Positions 1-4,917 of a stretch of DNA of 5,376 nt are shown here, in pieces; within the stretch, counting starts at the first letter, position 1; every line of letters begins with the position of its first letter. The stretch is from Methanosarcinales archaeon (GTDB lineage Archaea > Halobacteriota > Methanosarcinia > Methanosarcinales > EX4572-44), in NCBI GenBank assembly GCA_004212095.1, contig RXIJ01000102.1, forward strand, positions 1-5,376, in the 5' to 3' direction. The notes beneath the pieces were generated by a model. The model was not told where the DNA came from. It did not search any database and worked only from the letters and a program-made list of their open reading frames with translations. The position numbers and the translations under genes are program-made.

Positions 1-2
1 AC

Positions 3-224
3 ATTCCAAAAACATCCAATCAAGCAGAACATGTTTTTTCCCTTTTTCAACCGATTATTGATGCCGCAAATAGTTTTTCAACGGGCGCTGGAAACTTCTT
101 AAGACTGCCTATGTTTTATAAAAATTTCCATTTCTATTCTTCGGGATTAAATAAAGATAAGAATACAATGCATTCCATAGGAGTTGATTCGGATTCGATG
201 TTTGATTTTATCCAATTGCCTTAA
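3..224 (+). CDS. 3' end of an unrecognised protein gene (partial)
   Basis: One forward frame stays open from the window edge for 73 codons to a TAA at 222-224. The two other forward frames and all three reverse frames are interrupted within this stretch, so this is the best coding candidate. The encoded C-terminus is mixed in composition, with aromatic and polar residues: it contains IIDAANSFSTGAG near the middle and ends in SMFDFIQLP. I see no motif, membrane segment or signal that identifies a family. It does not look like ribosomal protein S2, whose gene precedes mevalonate kinase in several methanogens. The start lies outside the window. The stop is 92 bases before mvk, so the gene is probably a separate transcription unit. 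That it is coding is inferred from the open frame alone; the stretch could also be the remnant of a decayed gene. Confidence 0.5.
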   Translation: MPKTSNQAEHVFSLFQPIIDAANSFSTGAGNFLRLPMFYKNFHFYSSGLNKDKNTMHSIGVDSDSMFDFIQLP

Positions 225-234
225 GAGCACCAAC

Positions 235-257
235 ATGTAATGTAATGTAATGTAATG
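235..257. repeat. Tandem pentanucleotide repeat (ATGTA x4 plus ATG)
   Basis: Four exact ATGTA units followed by a partial ATG sit between the end of the upstream gene and the candidate mvk TATA box. The array ends about 20 bases upstream of that box. Its length could change by replication slippage, which would alter promoter spacing, but no function is shown. Confidence 0.85.
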
Positions 258-276
258 GTCACCTATAATGCAAGGG

Positions 277-286
277 TTTATGAATA
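277..286 (+). promoter_or_regulatory. Candidate TATA box for the mvk operon
   Basis: TTTATGAATA resembles the archaeal TATA consensus (TTTAWATA) with one interruption. A start site about 25 bases from its centre would fall near position 307, giving a leader of only about 10 nt before the mvk ATG. This fits the absence of a Shine-Dalgarno sequence upstream of mvk. A weaker alternative is CTATAATG at 263-270. Assigned by motif and spacing only. Confidence 0.4.
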
Positions 287-287
287 C

Positions 288-301
288 CTAAGGCTGCTTA
301 G
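288..301. promoter_or_regulatory. Small inverted repeat between TATA box and mvk start
   Basis: CTAAG and CTTAG form perfect 5-bp arms around the spacer GCTG. The element lies just downstream of the candidate TATA box and before the predicted transcription start, where an archaeal repressor would block polymerase loading. It could be an operator half-site pair or simply chance. Confidence 0.25.
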
Positions 302-316
302 AACTGTTAAAATATA

Positions 317-1210
317 ATGACTACCTGTTCTGCTCCTGCAAAGATATACCTGTCTGGTGAGCATGCCGTGGTGTATGGCGAACCTGCTATAGCTTGTGCT
401 GTAGAACTGCGAACACAGGTCACTGTAGAACCAGCAAGTTCCACAACTGTTATTTCCGGAGGCGTTCCAACCAGAATTGAAACCACTCCATACATAATAG
501 AGGCGTTGGAACAGATCAGACGTGTGCACCCTGTACCGGATGTATCGATACATATTACCTCAGATATACCAACCGGCGCTGGGGTTGGCTCATCTGCCGC
601 ACTCACCGTGGCTTTGCTCAAGGCATTATCCATCGAATTTGGTGTTGATATTGATGTTTTGCAGATTGCATCGATGGCATACGATGTTGAACTTTCGGTG
701 CAGGGCGCGGCAAGTCAAACTGACACATTTATCTCTACCATGGGTGGAATAGCACTGATGCCTGATCGCATATTTCTTCCGCATCCGGAATGCAGCATTG
801 TTATTGGTGATACAGGCATGCGAGGGAAAACCTCGACAATGGTTGCAAGGGTCGCAGAATTGAGGAATATCTATCCAAAAGTAGCTGAACATATTATCAA
901 ATCAATTGGAATTATTGCACACATAGGAGCTGTTTTGCTTGAGAAAAAAGATTATTCGGGGGTCGGCAGACTGATGAATATTAATCATGGATTACTTGAA
1001 TCACTTGGGGTTGGCACATTTCCACTTTCACAACTTGTATATAGAGCGCGAGATGCTGGCGCATTTGGAGCCAAGATTACAGGTGCTGGTGGTGGTGGCT
1101 GCATGGTAGCCTTAACTGATAAACCAGAAGATGTTATAAAAAATATTGAGTGCTGTTATGGAAAAACGATGGTTGTAAAACCTGCAAGAGAAGGTGTAAG
1201 AGAAGAGTGA
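317..1210 (+). CDS. mvk: Mevalonate kinase
   Basis: Catalyses ATP-dependent phosphorylation of mevalonate to 5-phosphomevalonate in the cytoplasm, an early committed step of archaeal lipid isoprenoid synthesis. The 297-residue product has the three GHMP-kinase motifs in order. The N-terminal substrate motif KIYLSGEHAVVYG spans 9-21. The ATP-binding loop PTGAGVGSSAA spans 85-95. The C-terminal glycine-rich motif KITGAGGGG spans 253-261. By family comparison Asp136 in QTDTFISTMGG is the catalytic base, Lys9 its partner, and Glu125 together with the Ser-rich loop would hold Mg. The length is normal for archaeal enzymes (about 300). The ATG at 317 is the only plausible start: an in-frame TAA lies at 308-310 and motif 1 begins within ten residues. 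No Shine-Dalgarno sequence precedes it, which suggests a leaderless or very short-leader mRNA. It is first in the operon, and its TGA overlaps the ipk start. Phosphomevalonate kinase or galactokinase is less likely given the SGEHAVVYG and QTDTFISTMGG signatures. Confidence 0.96.
   Translation: MTTCSAPAKIYLSGEHAVVYGEPAIACAVELRTQVTVEPASSTTVISGGVPTRIETTPYIIEALEQIRRVHPVPDVSIHITSDIPTGAGVGSSAALTVALLKALSIEFGVDIDVLQIASMAYDVELSVQGAASQTDTFISTMGGIALMPDRIFLPHPECSIVIGDTGMRGKTSTMVARVAELRNIYPKVAEHIIKSIGIIAHIGAVLLEKKDYSGVGRLMNINHGLLESLGVGTFPLSQLVYRARDAGAFGAKITGAGGGGCMVALTDKPEDVIKNIECCYGKTMVVKPAREGVREE
1191..1196 (+). promoter_or_regulatory. Ribosome binding site that decides the ipk start
   Basis: AAGGTG matches the core of the archaeal Shine-Dalgarno (GGAGGTGAT) and lies 10 bases upstream of the GTG at 1207. 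It supports GTG 1207 as the ipk start over the in-frame ATG at 1150, which would add 19 Lys/Arg/Cys-rich residues read from the mvk coding region. Confidence 0.6.
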
Positions 1211-1965
1211 AACCTGTATTATTAAAGATTGGTGGGAGTGTAATAACAGACAAGAGGCAGGAGTGCACATTTAAGATGCAAAATATCAAACGCATTGCAG
1301 GAGAGATCGCAAGAGCCTCTGTACCGATAGTAATCGTGCACGGTGCTGGTTCATTTGGACATCCACAGGCAAAAAAATATCACATACAGCAAAATCCGGA
1401 TACAGAGGGGCTGGCTAAAACTCATCGAGCAGTTTTAGAACTGAATACTGTTTTTGTGGAAACCTTAGAAGAGGAAGGTGTTGCAGCAACAGGTGTTCAT
1501 CCATTGGATTGTCTGCTTGCAGAGAGGGGTGTTGTTAAACGGTGGGAAATCGAAATCATAAAAAAAATGGTTGATTTTGGGGTCACACCAGTAATTCATG
1601 GAGATGTTGTAATGGATACGGTCAATGGCATCTCGGTAATTTCCGGAGATCAAATCCTTACATACCTTGCAAAAAAACTGGATGTTACAGTAATTGGTGC
1701 AGGTACTGCTGTTGATGGAGTACTCGATAAAAATGGAAGAACGATTCCTCATATAACCTCATCTAATTTCAAGGAAGTGTCAGATTACATAATAGGTTCC
1801 ACTGATGATGATGTGACTGGTGGTATGAGGGGTAAAGTATTAGAACTATTGAAGCTTGCAGAATTCGGAATAGAGTCAGTGATCTTTAATGCAGAGCTAA
1901 GTAATATGGTTTTTAAATTTCTGTCAGGTGAAGTAATCAAGGCAACACGTATTAGTGGAGCTTAA
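1207..1965 (+). CDS. ipk: Isopentenyl phosphate kinase
   Basis: Phosphorylates isopentenyl phosphate to isopentenyl diphosphate with ATP, the last step of the archaeal mevalonate pathway. It belongs to the amino-acid-kinase fold. From the GTG start the product has 252 residues, normal for the family. It begins with the characteristic LLKIGGSVITDK (5-16) for phosphate binding. HGAGSFGHP (45-53) follows; its His52 is the residue that marks isopentenyl phosphate kinases among amino-acid kinases. Next come HGDVVMD (131-137), SGDQ (146-149), VDGVLDKNG (169-177) for nucleotide binding, and DVTGGMRGKV (202-211) near the ATP phosphates. The in-frame ATG at 1150 would add an unmatched basic extension, so GTG 1207 is preferred. 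The GTGA overlap with the mvk stop indicates translational coupling. Fosfomycin-kinase-like relatives share this fold, but the His motif and the operon context favour isopentenyl phosphate. Confidence 0.94.
   Translation: MKPVLLKIGGSVITDKRQECTFKMQNIKRIAGEIARASVPIVIVHGAGSFGHPQAKKYHIQQNPDTEGLAKTHRAVLELNTVFVETLEEEGVAATGVHPLDCLLAERGVVKRWEIEIIKKMVDFGVTPVIHGDVVMDTVNGISVISGDQILTYLAKKLDVTVIGAGTAVDGVLDKNGRTIPHITSSNFKEVSDYIIGSTDDDVTGGMRGKVLELLKLAEFGIESVIFNAELSNMVFKFLSGEVIKATRISGA
1957..1960 (+). promoter_or_regulatory. Ribosome binding site for fni
   Basis: GGAG lies within the last ipk codons, 8 bases before the ATG at 1969 and only 5 before the in-frame GTG at 1966. The spacing favours ATG 1969 as the start. 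Confidence 0.55.
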
Positions 1966-1968
1966 GTG

Positions 1969-3045
1969 ATGAACACCTCCATTCGAAAAATAGAACATTT
2001 GAAATTGTGTGCAGAAGAGGATGTAGAAGCCAGAAAGAACACTATGTTTAGTTTAGCTGGCTTTGGAGATATTCATCTTGTACACCAGGCTCTTCCTGAA
2101 ATTAACAAAAAAGATATCGACACATCCACCAGGTTTTTCAATCGAAGATTCAGTGCCCCGATTATGATTGCTTCAATGACCGGGGGGCATCCTGACACCT
2201 TTGAAATTAACCACAGACTCGCACTTGCAGCAGCCGAGCTTAATGTTGGCATTGGTGTTGGAAGTCAGAGGGCAGCTATTGAAGACCCTAAACAGGAAAG
2301 CTCTTTTAAAATTGTAAGAGATGCGGCGCCAGATGTCTTTGTTCAGGCGAACATTGGGGCAGTTCAGTTAACGAAATACGGTGTAAGAATGGCACAGAAG
2401 GTTGTTGACATGATCGATGCCGATGCCCTTTCCATTCACCTGAACTTTTTACAGGAAGCTATACAGCCAGAAGGTGATACTGATGCAACAGGTTGTCTTA
2501 CTGCCATACGTAAGGTATGCAGCGAGCTTTCCATTCCTGTAATTGTAAAAGAAACCGGGGCTGGCATTTCTTATGAAACCGCCAGTGCACTGGTGGATGC
2601 TGGTGTTTCAGCAATCGATGTCGGTGGCATGGGTGGAACCAGCTGGGCTGGTGTTGAGGCATACCGTGCAAAGGATAGAGGGGATGTGATGTCTGAGCAT
2701 CTTGGAAATGTTTTCTGGAACTGGGGGATACCAACTGCTGCAAGCATTATTGAATGCAGGGGCCGGGTACCTGTAATTGCAACAGGCGGGGTGCGAAATG
2801 GTATAGATGTGCTAAAATCACTTGGTCTTGGTGCTAATCTTTGCGGCATTGCACTGCCGTTATTAAAACCAGCAATGAAAAGCAAAAATCATGTTATTGA
2901 AATATTAGTTCAGGTTATTGAAGAATTAAAAGTAGCCATGTTTCTATGCGGTTGTGCAGATATTAGATCTGTTAAGAACATACCTGTTATAGTTACTGGT
3001 AATACACGTCAATGGCTTGAAGGAAAAGATTTTGATATAAAATAA
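1969..3045 (+). CDS. fni: Isopentenyl-diphosphate delta-isomerase, type 2 (FMN-dependent)
   Basis: Interconverts isopentenyl diphosphate and dimethylallyl diphosphate in the cytoplasm, using reduced FMN and Mg on a TIM-barrel fold. The product has 358 residues from ATG 1969 (359 if GTG 1966 is used), a usual length. RKIEHLKLC (6-14) opens the protein and contributes to diphosphate binding. SMTGG (69-73) and GVGSQRAA (96-103) are FMN-site motifs. HLNFLQEAIQPEGD (157-170) holds the conserved His, Asn, Gln and Glu of the active site and the metal ligand. KETGAGIS, DVGGMGGTSWAGVE and ATGGVRNGIDVLKSLGLGA follow in the order expected for the flavin phosphate loops. The gene starts 3 bases after the ipk stop and ends in tandem in-frame TAA codons. 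The position directly after mvk and ipk supplies both C5 units for prenyl chain synthesis. Other FMN barrels such as lactate oxidases lack the HLN-LQE-QPEGD signature. Confidence 0.96.
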   Translation: MNTSIRKIEHLKLCAEEDVEARKNTMFSLAGFGDIHLVHQALPEINKKDIDTSTRFFNRRFSAPIMIASMTGGHPDTFEINHRLALAAAELNVGIGVGSQRAAIEDPKQESSFKIVRDAAPDVFVQANIGAVQLTKYGVRMAQKVVDMIDADALSIHLNFLQEAIQPEGDTDATGCLTAIRKVCSELSIPVIVKETGAGISYETASALVDAGVSAIDVGGMGGTSWAGVEAYRAKDRGDVMSEHLGNVFWNWGIPTAASIIECRGRVPVIATGGVRNGIDVLKSLGLGANLCGIALPLLKPAMKSKNHVIEILVQVIEELKVAMFLCGCADIRSVKNIPVIVTGNTRQWLEGKDFDIK

Positions 3046-3049
3046 TAAA

Positions 3050-3053
3050 GGAG
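3050..3053 (+). promoter_or_regulatory. Ribosome binding site for RNase J
   Basis: GGAG, inside AAGGAGAT, sits 8 bases before the ATG at 3062 in the 16-base gap after fni. It is the best-formed Shine-Dalgarno in the window and suggests that RNase J is initiated independently on the shared transcript. Confidence 0.7.
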
Positions 3054-3061
3054 ATAATATA

Positions 3062-4402
3062 ATGAATAATATTGGAATAACCGCGGTCGGAGGCTACAAT
3101 GAAATGGGTAGGAATATGACCGCAGTACGAGTCGACAACAATGTAGTAATTCTGGATATGGGACTTCGTCTTGATATGGTACAGATACACGAAGATGTGG
3201 AAATCGATCAGATACACTCTCTTGACCTGATAAAAATGGGCGCTATACCAGATGACACTGTACTAAAAGAGGTCAGCAGTGATGTATGCGCTATTGCCTG
3301 CACACACGGGCACCTTGACCATATTGGAGCCATACCAAAACTTGCTCACAGGTATAATGCTCCAATCCTTGCTACACCATATACAGCAGAACTTATCAAG
3401 CACGAGATAGAAGGCGAGAGAAAATTCAGGGTAAAAAATCAAGTGATTTCTGTGCCGCAGGGAGGCACGTACTCAGTAACCAAAGATATTACTATCGAGT
3501 TTATCAGGGTTCAACACAGCATTATAGATGCATCTTTTATAGCGATCCACACACCGGATGGCATAATACTTTATGCCAATGATTTCAAACTCGATCGCAC
3601 CCCCACCCTTGGCGAACCTCCTGATTTTGCCCGTTTGAAAGAAATCGGAAAAGAAGGTGTTATAGCCATGATTGTCGAGAGCACGAATGCAGGAAATATC
3701 GGAAAAACGCCTTCGGAAAAAATAGCAAAAGACCTGCTGTTAGATGCACTCCTTGGAACTGAAGAAACGGAAACTGGAGTAATCGTTACCACTTTCTCGT
3801 CCCACATAGCTCGCATCAATGCAATACTTGAGGCAGCAAAAAAGATGGATCGCATTCCTGTGCTGCTTGGCCGCTCGATGAAGCGATATGTTAAAACCGC
3901 AGAGGAACTAAACTATATCGATCTGCCGGGAAATGTCAAAATCTATGGTAACAGAAACACGATAGATCGTGCCCTGAAACAAATCATGCGAGAAGGAAAA
4001 GAGAAATATCTACTGATCGTAACAGGACATCAAGGGGAGCCTGGTGCAGCTTTAACCCGTATGGTAAATGAAGAAACACCGTATAGCATTGAAGCAGGTG
4101 ACAAGCTGGTCTTTTCAGCAAGCACTATACCAAACCCGATGACTCAAGCCAATAGATATGCACTCGAGACGAAACTTCAAATGCGCGGTGCACGCATCTA
4201 CAAAGATGTACACACATCAGGACACGCATCCTCTGAAGACCACTGGGAGCTTCTGCGAATGGTGCAGCCAGAACACGTGATACCAGCCCATGGAAACATC
4301 AATATGCACAGCAACTACGTAGAAATGGCAGAGACCGCCGGATATGTACTTGGGGAAACCGTGCACATCCTACGAAATGGTGAAGAGATACTACTGGAAT
4401 AA
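3062..4402 (+). CDS. rnj: Archaeal ribonuclease J (metallo-beta-lactamase/beta-CASP)
   Basis: Predicted Zn-dependent 5'-3' exoribonuclease in RNA decay and processing. The 446-residue product has the compact archaeal form, without the extra C-terminal domain of bacterial RNase J. The metallo-beta-lactamase core begins with GGYNEMGRN (10-18) and LDMGLRLD (31-38). THGHLDHIGA (81-90) gives the zinc ligands His82, His84, Asp86 and His87. His152 in VQHSIID and Asp174 in YANDFKLD complete the metal site. The beta-CASP insertion follows at about 200-380, with an acidic residue in VESTNAG (Glu206) as motif A. HTSGHAS (384-390) carries the motif B histidine and PAHGN (408-412) the motif C histidine. 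All expected catalytic residues are present. It is fourth in the operon, 16 bases after fni. The linkage to isoprenoid genes recurs in euryarchaea but its reason is not evident. The other archaeal beta-CASP family, aCPSF, normally has N-terminal KH domains, which are absent here. Confidence 0.93.
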   Translation: MNNIGITAVGGYNEMGRNMTAVRVDNNVVILDMGLRLDMVQIHEDVEIDQIHSLDLIKMGAIPDDTVLKEVSSDVCAIACTHGHLDHIGAIPKLAHRYNAPILATPYTAELIKHEIEGERKFRVKNQVISVPQGGTYSVTKDITIEFIRVQHSIIDASFIAIHTPDGIILYANDFKLDRTPTLGEPPDFARLKEIGKEGVIAMIVESTNAGNIGKTPSEKIAKDLLLDALLGTEETETGVIVTTFSSHIARINAILEAAKKMDRIPVLLGRSMKRYVKTAEELNYIDLPGNVKIYGNRNTIDRALKQIMREGKEKYLLIVTGHQGEPGAALTRMVNEETPYSIEAGDKLVFSASTIPNPMTQANRYALETKLQMRGARIYKDVHTSGHASSEDHWELLRMVQPEHVIPAHGNINMHSNYVEMAETAGYVLGETVHILRNGEEILLE

Positions 4403-4408
4403 TGAAAA

Positions 4409-4429
4409 CTGCAAATCTGCGATTTGCAG
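4409..4429. repeat. Perfect hairpin 1 (9-bp stem, TGC loop)
   Basis: The arm CTGCAAATC pairs perfectly with GATTTGCAG around a 3-base TGC loop. It starts 6 bases after the RNase J stop codon, so it would fold at the 3' end of the operon mRNA. It is the first half of the first of two related repeat units (4409-4461). Confidence 0.85.
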
Positions 4430-4461
4430 AAAGTAAACAGTAGTTCTCGATTGTGGAAGCA

Positions 4462-4482
4462 CTGCAAAGCTGCGCTTTGCAG
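4462..4482. repeat. Perfect hairpin 2 (9-bp stem, TGC loop)
   Basis: The arm CTGCAAAGC pairs perfectly with GCTTTGCAG around the same TGC loop as hairpin 1. The only differences from hairpin 1 are one base in each arm, and these pair with each other (T-A becomes G-C). It begins the second repeat unit, which runs to about 4516 and shares the flank TAGTTCTCGATTG with unit 1. Confidence 0.85.
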
Positions 4483-4490
4483 AAATAGTT

Positions 4491-4512
4491 CTCGATTGCG
4501 TTAGCAATCGAG
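4491..4512. repeat. Perfect hairpin 3 (9-bp stem, GTTA loop)
   Basis: CTCGATTGC pairs perfectly with GCAATCGAG around the loop GTTA. The matching place in unit 1 (4446-4461) keeps the left arm CTCGATTG but has lost most of the right arm, so only the second unit can form this stem. No T-run follows, so it is not an obvious transcription terminator. Confidence 0.8.
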
Positions 4513-4543
4513 TGCATAGAAAACAACGAACACTATCGAAAAT

Positions 4544-4553
4544 TTTATAAATA
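4544..4553 (+). promoter_or_regulatory. TATA box for the beta-helix gene
   Basis: TTTATAAATA is close to the archaeal TATA consensus and is preceded by the purine-rich CGAAAA (4538-4543), which could be the BRE. The predicted start about 25 bases from the box centre falls near 4573-4576, leaving a leader of roughly 12-15 nt to the ATG at 4588. This indicates a transcription unit separate from the isoprenoid operon. Confidence 0.65.
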
Positions 4554-4577
4554 GAAATAGTGAAAGTAACTAAAAAT

Positions 4578-4581
4578 GGAG
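4578..4581 (+). promoter_or_regulatory. Ribosome binding site favouring ATG 4588
   Basis: GGAG lies 6 bases before the ATG at 4588. It also overlaps the first codons that would follow the in-frame ATG at 4576. ATG 4588 is therefore the likelier start, unless a leaderless transcript begins at 4576. Confidence 0.5.
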
Positions 4582-4587
4582 AAAGAA

Positions 4588-4917
4588 ATGAAAAGCAAAA
4601 GAAACAGATCTTGGAAGATATCGATGTTTGCATTTCTTTTCGCAGTACTGGCAGTTATAAGCATTGGATGCGCATCCGCTGATACGATTTATGTGCCAAA
4701 AGAGGGAAATCAGACAATCCAGCAGGCAGTTAATAACGCCTCAGAAGGCGATGCGATAATCGTCCGCGACGCATACACCGGAATAAAAGAGAATATTGAC
4801 GTGACTGTAGCTTATTTGACGATTCAGTCAGAGAACGGATCAGCAAACTGCATCGTGAACGCATTGAATTCAAACGACCATGTCTTCATGTCTTTGATGT
4901 GCAGCAAAATTACGTGA
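4588..4917 (+). CDS. N-terminal fragment of a secreted NosD-type beta-helix protein, cut by a frameshift
   Basis: From ATG 4588 the readable product is 109 residues (113 from ATG 4576). It starts with a signal peptide: a basic stretch MKSKRNRSWK, a hydrophobic core at about 13-27, and an ASA signal-peptidase site at 29-31, so mature protein would begin at Asp32 outside the membrane. The mature start (DTIYVPKEGNQTIQQAVNNA, then EGDAIIV and LTIQSENGSANCIVNA) is the typical entry to archaeal NosD/CASH right-handed beta-helix surface proteins. After NSNDHVF the frame goes wrong: the last 11 residues are out of register and a TGA follows at 4915-4917. The cause is a CATGTCTT tandem duplication at 4879-4894. 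Removing one copy restores HVFDVQQNYVNISGFTV. As written the fragment lacks the helix repeats and is probably not functional. It has its own TATA box and RBS. Role inferred only as cell-surface or extracellular; binding target unknown. Confidence 0.75.
   Translation: MKSKRNRSWKISMFAFLFAVLAVISIGCASADTIYVPKEGNQTIQQAVNNASEGDAIIVRDAYTGIKENIDVTVAYLTIQSENGSANCIVNALNSNDHVFMSLMCSKIT

Larger units (their letters stand above)
4409..4516. repeat. Two tandem diverged copies of a palindromic repeat
   Basis: Unit 1 is 4409-4461 and unit 2 is 4462 to about 4516. They align through the TGC-loop hairpin, AAA, TAGTTCTCGATTG and AGCA. Unit 1 has 8 extra bases (GTAAACAG, 4433-4440) and lacks most of the right arm of the second stem. 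The units fill most of the 173-base gap between RNase J and the beta-helix gene. The form resembles REP- or MITE-like dispersed palindromic elements, but no other copy is in the window to prove that. Confidence 0.65.

Noticed and set aside
307..316. TTAAAATATA as the mvk TATA box
   Set aside because: It is a good motif, but it abuts the ATG at 317. Transcription would start inside the coding region and lose motif 1 of the kinase.
2125..2170. Out-of-frame and antisense open frames inside mvk, ipk, fni and RNase J as genes
   Set aside because: All are contained in well-supported genes on the plus strand and encode low-complexity products without motifs.
4409..4512. Hairpins as an intrinsic terminator of the operon
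   Set aside because: No T-run follows any of the stems, and archaeal termination depends mainly on T-tracts.
4409..4516. CRISPR array
   Set aside because: There are only two diverged units without a true spacer between them, and the internal palindromes fill the units.
4391..4633. Minus-strand open frames across the gap after RNase J (also 4299-4526)
   Set aside because: They read through the palindromic repeats and the antisense of neighbouring genes, have no RBS or promoter, and resemble no family.
4879..4917. Programmed ribosomal frameshift in the beta-helix gene
   Set aside because: There is no slippery heptamer or downstream structure. The exact 8-bp duplication fully explains the shift.
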